Below, piece by piece: positions 42,129 to 50,116 of a stretch of 64,000 nt of DNA. Below the pieces are notes generated by a model that saw nothing but the letters and a program-made list of their open reading frames with translations, had not been told where the DNA came from and did not search any database. The number at the start of each line of letters is the position of its first letter. Position 1 is the first letter of the stretch. Source of the DNA: Thermocrispum municipale DSM 44069 (GTDB lineage Bacteria > Actinomycetota > Actinomycetes > Mycobacteriales > Pseudonocardiaceae). A program made the translations under genes and the position numbers. Location of the stretch: positions 100,502 to 164,501 of the forward strand of contig NZ_KE386595.1 of assembly GCF_000427825.1 (NCBI RefSeq), read 5' to 3'.

Positions 42129-43376
42129 TTACGGCGTGGTGACCAGCGGAATCGAGATGGAGTCCGCGATCGCCTTCTGTCCGACGATGTTGGCGTGGAT
42201 GCCGTCCGCGTCGTATTCGGGATTCAGCCGATTGGGATCCGCCGGATCGGCGAGCACCTTGTCGAAGTCGAGCACCGCGTCGCACGTGGCGCTGCAGTTG
42301 CCGTCCCGCCTGACGAAGTCGCCGACGGTGTAGCGGAACTTGTTCTGTTCCTCGGTGTACGACGCGCGCGGCGTGATCGGCGTGACGTAGACCTTGATCC
42401 CCGCCTCGCGCAGGTGCCGGAACACCTCGCGATAGCTGTCCAGGATCTGATCATCCGTGCAGCCGTACGCCAGGTCGTTGGTGCCGTAGTAGTAGATGAC
42501 CGACGAAACACCGTGCAGCTCGAGGATGTCCCGTTCGAGCCGAGCGAGGGCGTCGAGATCACGCGCACCGTCCGGGATGGACGGGCACGCGGCGGAACTC
42601 GAGGTACCGGCGACACCCGCGTTGGCCACGGCGAACTGCCGGTCGCCGGGTGCCTCCCGAACGATGCGCCGCGCCAGCTCGTCACTCCAGCGGCGGTTGG
42701 TGCCGAGCTCCTCGCAATCCGGGCCGCAGTTTGTGCTGCCGGTCCCGTCGACCACCGAGCTTCCGTACGGCACGATCGTGCCGCGCACGTTCGGGTTCAG
42801 CACGTCGACCGCACTGACGAGGTAGGTCGATGTCGTCTTCTCGGTGAAGGCCCGACCAGAACTGTCCCCGGTCACATCACCGGACCCCGCCGACGACAGG
42901 TAATTCTCCCGAAATGCCGAATTGTGCTGGCCCGGCACCACCCTGCCGGACACGAAGAGGCTGACCGCGATGTCGGAATCGGGTTTCGGCGCCACGGGCA
43001 CCGGATCGCTCCACACATCGTCACCGGGCTCAATCGTCACGCCGGCCCGGCCGCCGAATGTGGCATTTTTCGCCTCCGTGACCTCACGGCCGCCCGTACT
43101 CAGGCCGACCGTGGCCCGGTCGATCCGCAACGGCTCGGCGCCGAATTCGTTCTGCACCCGGAACCGCACCGCTTCGCCGCCTTGGCTCACGTGCGCGATC
43201 ATCCGAACGGACTGGTTGTTCAACGTCCGGTCGGCCAGCCGTTCCTGAGACTGAGCCCATGCGGTCACCCAGCCGTCGGCTGCCGTCTCCGCGGCGCCCG
43301 ATGGCACCGACAACAGCACCGTGCTTGCCGCAATGAGCGCGGCAAGCATCGCCGCCGCACCACGCCGTCTCGACAT
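42129..43376 (-). CDS. secreted SGNH/GDSL-type esterase with altered block I
   Basis: A 415-residue exported SGNH hydrolase. Signal peptide 1-29 (RRRGAAAMLAALIAASTVLL). An N-terminal beta domain typical of the family follows (WVTAWAQSQERLADRTLNNQ, VRFRVQNEFG). Block I reads IVPYGSSVVDG, so the nucleophile Ser207 is kept but the usual preceding Asp is Ser206. Block III is YYYGTND (Asn300) and block V is DADGIH (Asp391, His394). It likely deacylates or de-esterifies polysaccharides or lipids outside the cell. ATG 43376 follows GGAGG. Confidence 0.9.
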   Translation of the reverse strand: MSRRRGAAAMLAALIAASTVLLSVPSGAAETAADGWVTAWAQSQERLADRTLNNQSVRMIAHVSQGGEAVRFRVQNEFGAEPLRIDRATVGLSTGGREVTEAKNATFGGRAGVTIEPGDDVWSDPVPVAPKPDSDIAVSLFVSGRVVPGQHNSAFRENYLSSAGSGDVTGDSSGRAFTEKTTSTYLVSAVDVLNPNVRGTIVPYGSSVVDGTGSTNCGPDCEELGTNRRWSDELARRIVREAPGDRQFAVANAGVAGTSSSAACPSIPDGARDLDALARLERDILELHGVSSVIYYYGTNDLAYGCTDDQILDSYREVFRHLREAGIKVYVTPITPRASYTEEQNKFRYTVGDFVRRDGNCSATCDAVLDFDKVLADPADPNRLNPEYDADGIHANIVGQKAIADSISIPLVTTP

Positions 43377-44111
43377 GAAACAAACCTCCGCGATCTCATC
43401 AGCTGGCGTGAACACCGGACTCCGCGGAGAAAGACATTACGCCGGGAAAGCAGAAAGACGTTCGCCGTCGAACGAAGGGGCAATGTCTTTGCGTCATGAG
43501 GTGCAGCAGTTCCGTCACCGGTAGGCGCCAAAACTCAAATGCTTTTCGAGAATGCTGCCCCGATCCGTTGTTTCGTCGAATCGTCTCGGCTCATTTTCCG
43601 GTCAGTCTGCGGGCTGCACTCGAGACGGACGGATCCGAATATCGGTGGCATCCAGATCATCGGCGACGTTGCGAACGGCCGGCTCGGCGACGCCCCTGGG
43701 TTAGCCCGGCATGCCCCAAGCGCCTTCAAGTCCAATCCCCGCGTTCCCGCATCGCGTTCCGAAGCTGGCGGCCGCGGTGGTTCCAGGGGCGACATGCGGC
43801 GAATACCTGGACGGGACGCCCGGTGTTCCCATCGTGCGGTGCGCACGTTCGGTTCGTGTCATCGCGCGGGGTTCGCCCCATGAGTTGACTCGTGACAGTC
43901 CGGCGGCAGCGCCTCGGCAACGAGGCGGTGGACTCAGTACGCGACTCGAGGGGGATTCATGCAAGAAGGTGCCAGGCGATCGGGCAGACACTCACGTAGT
44001 CACGGTCGTCCGCTCGTCCGAGCCGCCATCTACATCAACACCGGCCTCGTTCTTGGTCGTCGGCTGCATGGCAGCCGACGCCTTGGCCTTCGGCGCCTTA
44101 TATCGGGCGAG
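43377..44111. other. gene-poor stretch, lower GC, no confident gene
   Basis: About 735 bases without a supportable coding region. Frames are short, and their translations are Arg/Pro-rich with no family likeness. Near the SGNH start there is a nested inverted repeat: AAAGACATT (43430-43438) with AATGTCTTT (43482-43490) as the outer arms, CGTTCG/CGAACG (43459-43474) as the inner. It lies in the SGNH leader and may be regulatory. Confidence 0.5.
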
Positions 44112-44366
44112 ATGTGCGACACGCCAGGAAGTACCAGCTTTCGCGCCCCGTGGGCACAGCGTGTCGCTTATGTGCTGCCGATTACCGCCACCGTGTGCGC
44201 AGGCATCTGCTGCGGCTACGACGGTCTGCGTGCGCTGCGCCGAGGCGAATCACCCGGGCTGTGGCTCGCTGCGGCATGGCTGATCCTCCTGGTGGGACTG
44301 ATAGTCGTCGCGGGTCGGGGAAGCAATCTGAACCAGCCGTTTGCGGAGTGCCGACCGTCTGACTGA
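44112..44366 (+). CDS. possible small membrane protein
   Basis: An 84-residue candidate with two hydrophobic helices: RVAYVLPITATVCAGICCGY and LWLAAAWLILLVGLIVVAG, joined by a basic loop (DGLRALRRGES). The ATG at 44112 has only GGCGAG upstream. It ends just before the tRNA terminator. No family recognised; hydrophobic pattern is the only support. Confidence 0.4.
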   Translation: MCDTPGSTSFRAPWAQRVAYVLPITATVCAGICCGYDGLRALRRGESPGLWLAAAWLILLVGLIVVAGRGSNLNQPFAECRPSD

Positions 44367-44376
44367 CCACGCACGA

Positions 44377-44411
44377 AAACGGCCCCGGAGACCGAGTCTC
44401 CGGGGCCGTTT
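44377..44411 (-). terminator. tRNA-fMet terminator
   Basis: A perfect 16-bp stem (44377-44392 with 44396-44411), loop CGA. In minus orientation the stem ends in a T-rich tail, directly after the tRNA 3' end. Confidence 0.9.
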
Positions 44412-44415
44412 CACC

Positions 44416-44492
44416 TGGTAGCGGGGACAGGATTCGAACCTGCGACCTCTGGGTTATGAGCCCAGCGAGCTACCGAACTGCTCCACCCCGCG
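44416..44492 (-). tRNA. initiator tRNA-fMet (CAU)
   Basis: A 77-nt cloverleaf with CCA encoded. Anticodon CAU is at 44458-44456 within CTGGG-CTCATAA-CCCAG; the three consecutive G-C pairs in the anticodon stem mark an initiator. The first base (C) is unpaired with T72, the initiator acceptor mismatch. T-loop reads GGTTCGAATCC. GCGGGG/CCCCGC acceptor. Confidence 0.95.
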
Positions 44493-44750
44493 TTGGTAGT
44501 ACCCAGTTTACACACCCGTTTCGGCCGCGTTCAGGGGGGTGGGTACCACCGTCGGACATGGGCAAATCGCACGCCCGTCCCGTCGTTCGTACCTCAGGCC
44601 GTTGCCCCGAGCCGCCGACGGTTCGAGCGGGCTGTCGGCACCCCGCGCCGGCGCCGCACGCTCAGACCACCTACCCCGTCATCGCGCCCAGCATTCGATC
44701 CGTCGTGTCGCCGACTCCAGATCGCGTCCAGCTCCCGTCCCGTGGGCTCA

Positions 44751-44875
44751 CCCGGCTCCACGTTCGGTCAGCGCGCCCGGCTCCACGTTCGGTCAGCGCA
44801 CCCGACTCCATGTTCCGTGATCACGCCCAGCTCCACGGTCGGTCTGCACACCCGGCTCCACGCACCGTCGCCGCG
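44751..44875. repeat. five tandem 25-bp repeats (444-base gene-free gap)
   Basis: Units begin at 44751, 44776, 44801, 44826 and 44851, exactly 25 bases apart, consensus CCCGGCTCCACGTTCGGTCA plus a GCGC-like linker. A more degenerate unit starts at 44726. The first two are nearly identical; later ones diverge. They lie between the tRNA and the 3' end of the UPF0182 gene. The rest of the gap (44493-44725, 44876-44936) shows no gene. No spacers differ as in CRISPR. Confidence 0.85.
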
Positions 44876-44936
44876 GTCCAGACGAGCGGAAGCCGCCTAC
44901 CCGTGGATCGGGCAGGCGGCTTCCGGCGTGTCGTGG

Positions 44937-47915
44937 CTAGTTCCCGCCGGAGCCGGAACCTCCGGACGAGCTCGAGCTACCGCTGGACTGACCGCTCTTG
45001 ACCTGGTTGTACTTCTTGCGCGCCGCTTCCAGGTCTTCCAGCGCGTCGGCTTCCGCCTGGAAGTCCCTCTCCGCCCGGGCCTTGAAGTACGCATCTGCGG
45101 CCTTGGCCATCTCGTCGGCCGCCTCTTGCAGCTCTGGGTTGCCGGAGCTCGGCGGCTGCTTGGCCGGCGGCTTCTGCGGCTGATCCGGTTTGTTCGGCGT
45201 CTCCGGTTCCGGCTCGGAGTCGTCTTCCTGAGCGCGCGGAGTCGTCGCGTACTTGCCCGCGCCCGGAAGCGCCTGGTCCAGCGCCTCGGTGAGGGTCTTG
45301 CCGAATCCGACACGGTTACCGAACGAGACCAGCACGCGGGCCAGCTGCGGATAACCCCGCTCGGTGCGCTGGCGGATGTACACCGGCTCGACGTACAAGA
45401 ATCCGCCTGCGACCGGCAGCGTCAGCTGGTTGCCGTTGATGATCTCGACGTTCTGGTTGCCGAAGAGCGTTCGCTGCTCGGTGTAGTCACCGTTGTTCTC
45501 GAACGAGTTCTGCACCTGCGCCGGCCCACGGCTCTGCGGCGCATCATCCCCGATGGGTAGCCGCAGCACCTTCATCTTGCCGTAGGTCTCCGGGTCGGAC
45601 GACACCGTCATCCAGGCCGCCAGATAGTCACGGTTCAGCGGCGTGAGTGGACTGGTCAGCTGGAACGTCGGCTTCTTGTCGCCCGGCGCCTTCATCAGCA
45701 GGTAGTACGGCGGCTGGTTCGCCGAGTCCTCGCCCTCGGTCGGGTTCGACGGCACACTCCACCACGCGGTGTTCGAGAAGTACTGCTGCGGAGTCTTCAC
45801 GTGGTACTTCGTCAGCAGATCCCGTTGAACCTTGAACATGTCCTCCGGGTAGCGGAAGTGTTTGCGTAGCTCGTCCGGGATCTTCGACTCCGGCTCCACC
45901 GTGCCGGGGAAGACACCGCGCCATGCCTTGAGCACGGGGTCCTCCTCGTCGATGGCGTACAGCGTGGTCGTGCCGTCGTAGGCGTCGACCGTGGCCTTCA
46001 CCGAGTTCCGGATGTAGCTGATCGGCTCGTTCTCGTGCCGCGCGACACCGGTGAGGGTGTCCTGCGTGGCATCGCCCAGCTGCGTCTTCTGGCCGTACGG
46101 GAAGTTCGCCGTCGTGGTGTAGCCGTCGACGATCCACTTGATCCGGCCGTCGATCACCGCCGGGTACGGGTCACCGTCGACGGTCAGCCACGGCGCCTTC
46201 TTCTCCACCCGCTGACGCGGATCACGGTTGTAGATGATCTTCGAGCTTTCCCCGATCGCGCCGGAGAACAAGATGTTGCGTTCGCCGTGCGCGATGGCGA
46301 ACACCAGGCGGTGGAACAGTCCGTCGATCGGCACACCGCCCTTGCCCTGGTAGCGGTGCTGGGTCTCGGCGGTGTCGAACTCACCCGGCGCCGAACCCTT
46401 CGGGTTGTTGACGATCGCGTAGTCGTCCTCACCGAACAGCTCGCCGTAGTAGATACGCGGCTGCTTGACCTCGATCCCGATGGCGTCCGGGTTGACCGTG
46501 TCGCTCCGCCTGGTCAGCGGATATCCACCTTCGGTGCCGCCTTCACCACTGTCATCGCCGACGGCACGGTCGATCGTGTTCGCGGGAGCGGCGACGAAGC
46601 CGTTGCCGTGCGTGTAGACCAGGCGCTGGTTGAGCCAGCTCCGCTGGTTCTCCGCCAGGCCCTCGGCCTTCAGTTCGCGCGCGGCGACGATGTAGTCCTG
46701 TACCTCGCCGTTGATCTCGTACCGGTCGACGTCGAGCTTGGACGGGAAGCCGTAGAAGTTCTCGCGCGCGACCTGCTGGGTGAACGTCGGCTCCAGCACG
46801 CTCGGGTCCAGCAGCCGGATCCGCTCGATGGTTTCCCTGGCCTCGGCGATGTCCTCCTCGGACGCGGTGATCTTCGGCTTGTAGTCGACGTACTCGATCT
46901 TGTCGAGCCCGTAGGCGAATTTGGTCGCCTCCATGTTGCGGCTGATCGCCGTGGCTTCCTTCTCGATCTCGTTCGGCTTGACCGAGAACTGCCACAGCAA
47001 CGCAGGCCAGGCCTGGCCGACCAGGATGCTGGAGACGAGCAGCAGCGCCAGCGCGATCGCGGGAAGCACCAGGTTGCGGAGGAACGCTCCGACGAACAGC
47101 GCCCCGGCACAGAACACCGCGATGCTCATCAAGATGAGCTTGGCCGGCATCACCGCTTGCAGGTCGGTGTAGCTGGCGCCGGTGAACAGCTCGTTGCGGC
47201 CGTTCAGCAACAGGTTGTACCGGTCCATGTAGTAGTCGAGCGCCAGTACCAGCACGAAGATGCCTGCGGTGATCGCCAGCTGGACACGGGCGGCGTTGGT
47301 CAGCTGACCGCCCCGTCCGGCCAGGCGGATCCCGCCGAAGAGGTACTGCACGACCACGGCACCGACGAAAGCGACGACCAGCGCGACGAACACCCACGTG
47401 ATCGCCCAGTTGTAGAACGGCAGGTCGAAGACGTAGAAGCCGATGTCGTGACCGAACTCCGGGTCTTTCTTGCCGAATTCGCCGCCGTGCAGGAAGAGCT
47501 GGACGGTCTCCCAGCCACTCTGCGCGGACAGGCCGGCAATGACGCCGACGAACGCGGGGATACCGATACCGAACAGTCGCACCCGCGCGACGATCGTCGA
47601 CCGGTAGCGGGCCAGCGGGTCCTCCTGGCTGGCCACCGGGACGAACACCGGTCGGTTGCGGTAGGCGATGAACAACGAGAGGAACGCCGCGCCACCAACG
47701 ACGAGTCCCACCACCAGGAACAGCACCACGCGGGTGAACAGCACGGTGGTGAACACGTTCCGCGCGCCGACTTCTCCGAACCACAACCAGTCGATGTAGG
47801 CGCCGATGAGCCGACTGCCCAGAACCAGGGCCGCCACCAGCACCGCACCGATGATCAACAGGATTCGACTACGTCTGGTCAGCCTTGGCACGCTGACGGG
47901 AGGCCGATTGGCCAC
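44937..47915 (-). CDS. UPF0182-family large membrane protein
   Basis: A 992-residue protein of the UPF0182 family. N-terminal part with about seven membrane helices (SRILLIIGAVLVAALVLGSR, VVLFLVVGLVVGGAAFLSLF and others up to about 310). A large soluble domain (about 330-900) follows with FPSKLDVDRYEING, VPIDGLFHRLVFAIAHGERN and SPLTPLNRDYLAAWM. The C-terminal 90 residues are charged and Gly/Ser-rich. GTG 47915 has AGGAG eight bases upstream. Mycobacterial Rv3193c is the family member. Function unknown; position next to the YlbL-like and zincin genes is conserved in actinobacteria (recalled). Confidence 0.93.
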   Translation of the reverse strand: MANRPPVSVPRLTRRSRILLIIGAVLVAALVLGSRLIGAYIDWLWFGEVGARNVFTTVLFTRVVLFLVVGLVVGGAAFLSLFIAYRNRPVFVPVASQEDPLARYRSTIVARVRLFGIGIPAFVGVIAGLSAQSGWETVQLFLHGGEFGKKDPEFGHDIGFYVFDLPFYNWAITWVFVALVVAFVGAVVVQYLFGGIRLAGRGGQLTNAARVQLAITAGIFVLVLALDYYMDRYNLLLNGRNELFTGASYTDLQAVMPAKLILMSIAVFCAGALFVGAFLRNLVLPAIALALLLVSSILVGQAWPALLWQFSVKPNEIEKEATAISRNMEATKFAYGLDKIEYVDYKPKITASEEDIAEARETIERIRLLDPSVLEPTFTQQVARENFYGFPSKLDVDRYEINGEVQDYIVAARELKAEGLAENQRSWLNQRLVYTHGNGFVAAPANTIDRAVGDDSGEGGTEGGYPLTRRSDTVNPDAIGIEVKQPRIYYGELFGEDDYAIVNNPKGSAPGEFDTAETQHRYQGKGGVPIDGLFHRLVFAIAHGERNILFSGAIGESSKIIYNRDPRQRVEKKAPWLTVDGDPYPAVIDGRIKWIVDGYTTTANFPYGQKTQLGDATQDTLTGVARHENEPISYIRNSVKATVDAYDGTTTLYAIDEEDPVLKAWRGVFPGTVEPESKIPDELRKHFRYPEDMFKVQRDLLTKYHVKTPQQYFSNTAWWSVPSNPTEGEDSANQPPYYLLMKAPGDKKPTFQLTSPLTPLNRDYLAAWMTVSSDPETYGKMKVLRLPIGDDAPQSRGPAQVQNSFENNGDYTEQRTLFGNQNVEIINGNQLTLPVAGGFLYVEPVYIRQRTERGYPQLARVLVSFGNRVGFGKTLTEALDQALPGAGKYATTPRAQEDDSEPEPETPNKPDQPQKPPAKQPPSSGNPELQEAADEMAKAADAYFKARAERDFQAEADALEDLEAARKKYNQVKSGQSSGSSSSSGGSGSGGN

Positions 47916-48055
47916 AGCACACGCTCCTGGGTCGGTGACATCCGCCCGGTAGGTGCCACACGGTGTGTGTGACCCCACCCAATATCTACATAACTCTACG
48001 GACGAGGGGGAAAGTTCCCCGCCCGGGTCCGCTTCGTACCTGGCACGATAGGCCC

Positions 48056-48589
48056 ATGGGCACTATCGGTGACGTGGCGACGGCTGCGCGGGAAGTTGAA
48101 GAGTTCGTCGCGGCCGCAGGGTGGGAGCAGCCGCCCCAGCTGTTTGCGCTGGTCTCGACCGCAGACATCCTTGCTCAGCAGCCGGAGCTCGCCGCGCAGC
48201 TGAACACGGAAGCAGCACTGACCCCCGTGGCACAGGACGCCCTCCCGGAGGCGGACGACCTCGCCGACGCGCTGGCCAAGATCACATGGCCGGAGACGGT
48301 GAGCGGGTGTGCGGTGGCTCAGGAGATCGTGGTGCTGCCGCCGGAGGCCGAGGAGTCACTGCCGGATGACGGCGACGTCGCGAAGCTGCAGCAGGCCGCC
48401 GCGGAACACCCCGACCGCACGGAAGCACGCCTGGTGGCCGCCGTGTCGCGCGATGGCTATCGGGCGTGCGTCATGCGACTGCGCGGAGTCGCCACCGACG
48501 AGGACGGTGAGCCGGTGGACGAACTCGTCGAGCACCCCGACCTCGCACCGAATCTGCTCGACGCGCTTGCCGCCACCCTGGAGCCCTAG
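48056..48589 (+). CDS. PPA1309-family conserved protein
   Basis: A 177-residue acidic, soluble protein that matches the small conserved actinobacterial PPA1309 family: EVEEFVAAAGWEQPPQLFAL, FALVSTADILAQQPELAAQL, ARLVAAVSRDGYRACVMRLR and EHPDLAPNLLDALAATLEP. No catalytic motif is visible. Start is at ATG 48056, with CACGAT six bases upstream and no Shine-Dalgarno, so a leaderless message is possible. Divergent from UPF0182. Function unknown. Confidence 0.85.
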   Translation: MGTIGDVATAAREVEEFVAAAGWEQPPQLFALVSTADILAQQPELAAQLNTEAALTPVAQDALPEADDLADALAKITWPETVSGCAVAQEIVVLPPEAEESLPDDGDVAKLQQAAAEHPDRTEARLVAAVSRDGYRACVMRLRGVATDEDGEPVDELVEHPDLAPNLLDALAATLEP

Positions 48590-48698
48590 GACTCGCTGGG
48601 CCGCCGGCTCTCCGGACATCCGGCGCGCTGCCGCACGTCGCCGCGCACGCTGCATCTCCGAGCAGGCCGATCAGCATGCAGCTGTCGGCCGACCCCTG

Positions 48699-48830
48699 GT
48701 GGCGCGAGCCCTGTCCCTGATCCTCGTAGCGCAAGCCCTGCCCCACCCCAGTAGCGCAAGCCCTGCCCCACCCTGCCCGGTAGCGCGAGCCTTGCCCCAC
48801 CCCCGGTAGCGCGAGCGCTGTCAGCAGCAG
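48699..48830. repeat. five imperfect tandem repeats of 25-29 bp
   Basis: Units start at 48699, 48726, 48751, 48780 and 48806 with the core GTAGCGC-AGCCCTGCCCCACC. They fill the gap between the PPA1309-like gene and the YlbL-like gene. They differ in sequence from the 25-bp repeats at 44751. Confidence 0.8.
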
Positions 48831-48839
48831 GTCCCGGGC

Positions 48840-49988
48840 TCAGCAACCGGGAACGGGTCGCCCTTTGTCCAAGTCCTCGAGTGCCTTGACCGCCTCGTCC
48901 AAGGTGCCGATCTTCACCAGCCGCATGCCGTCAGGAGCTGACTTGACGGCCTCGGCACAGTTCTCTTTAGGGACCAAGAACACCGTGGCGCCGTCATCAC
49001 GGGCGGCGGAGAGCTTGAACGAAATGCCACCGATCGGGCCGACCGTGCCGTCGGCAGCAATCTCCCCCGTGCCGGCCACATGACGACCACCGGTCAGTTC
49101 ACCCGGCGTCAGCCGGTCGACGATCGCCAGCGCGAACATCGTGCCCGCGGAGGGTCCGCCCACGTCGGCAAGCTTGATGTCGACCGACAGGCCGGGTAGC
49201 TCAGGCCGCGCCCCGGCAAGCACGCCCAGATAGCCCTCCGACCGTCCGTCGTCGGCTTTGCCGAGCGTGACCGTCGCGGTCCGGACATGCTTGGCCGACT
49301 TCTTGCCGTCTTCCCGGAACCTCAGTTTGATCTTGTCGTTCGGCTTGGTGCCTTTCAACGCGTCCCGAACGTCCTGCGGGCTGCTGACCTTCTTGCCGTT
49401 GACCTCCAGCAACTGGTCCCCCGGGTCCAGAACGCGGTCGGTCTCCTTGCGCGACACTTCGTGCACCACCGCGGTGAGGCGAATCTGCTTGGACACGGGG
49501 TAGTCGTGTTTCATGAGGTGCAGCAGGGCCGCCGACACCGCCGCGTCCTGGGAGTCGACGAACTGCTGGGCGTTCTCCTGCTTGACCTCTTCATCGGTTT
49601 CACCCGGCGGGAAGTACAGCTCGCGTGGTGCCAGCGCGTAGCTGCCGCTCGCCCACAACCCCAGCGCGCCGAGCAACGTGACACCGTCCTGAACCGACAC
49701 CGTGGTCAACCGCAGTTCACCAGAGGTTTTGTACGTCTTGGACCCTTGAATCGCGATCAGCGGGCCGTTCTTGGTCTCTGCCAAGGTGTCATGTGTCGGT
49801 CCCGGCCCCAACGCGACGTAAGGAACCCGCACGAGGGTGCCGACCAAGCCGAACACGAGCACGATCAACATGCTGAGCGCGATCGTCCAGCCGCGTCGGG
49901 TCAGACGAGGGCCTGTCTCCGCGGCGCGAGGATCTTGCTCCCGACTGCCGGGAGCGCTGTGCCGGGGTGTGTTCTCTTGCTCGTTCAC
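48840..49988 (-). CDS. YlbL-like PDZ/Lon-type (S16) membrane serine protease
   Basis: A 382-residue protein with one N-terminal membrane helix (GWTIALSMLIVLVFGLVGTL), an outward-facing PDZ domain (about 185-255: DPGDQLLEVNGKKVSSPQDV) and a C-terminal S16 peptidase domain. The catalytic Ser280 is in VGGPSAGTMF and Lys325 in GGISFK, the Lon Ser-Lys dyad. GTG start with AGGAAG. Counterpart of mycobacterial Rv3194c. It would cut membrane or extracellular proteins; targets unknown. Confidence 0.92.
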   Translation of the reverse strand: MNEQENTPRHSAPGSREQDPRAAETGPRLTRRGWTIALSMLIVLVFGLVGTLVRVPYVALGPGPTHDTLAETKNGPLIAIQGSKTYKTSGELRLTTVSVQDGVTLLGALGLWASGSYALAPRELYFPPGETDEEVKQENAQQFVDSQDAAVSAALLHLMKHDYPVSKQIRLTAVVHEVSRKETDRVLDPGDQLLEVNGKKVSSPQDVRDALKGTKPNDKIKLRFREDGKKSAKHVRTATVTLGKADDGRSEGYLGVLAGARPELPGLSVDIKLADVGGPSAGTMFALAIVDRLTPGELTGGRHVAGTGEIAADGTVGPIGGISFKLSAARDDGATVFLVPKENCAEAVKSAPDGMRLVKIGTLDEAVKALEDLDKGRPVPGC

Positions 49989-50007
49989 GGGCTTCCTGTC
50001 AAGCGCG

Positions 50008-50045
50008 GATATCAGGACGTTGCTGCTGGTGTCTGATATCAGGAC
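50008..50045. repeat. GATATCAGGAC direct repeat
   Basis: GATATCAGGAC occurs at 50008-50018 and 50035-50045, 27 bases apart, in the gap between the divergent YlbL-like and zincin genes. It could be an operator or a leftover duplication. Confidence 0.5.
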
Positions 50046-50116
50046 CCTACGCGATGAGGCGGATCTGATCGCGCTGGGCTGAACACGACTTCGAGCAAGC
50101 CGCGTACCGTAGAGAC

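Noticed and set aside
43711..44283. 190-codon plus-strand frame in the gene-poor stretch
   Set aside because: Pro/Ala/Arg-rich with no ribosome site or family motif, and it conflicts with the more plausible small membrane protein frame.
44751..44875. CRISPR array
   Set aside because: The 25-bp units are back to back with no unique spacers and no cas genes nearby.
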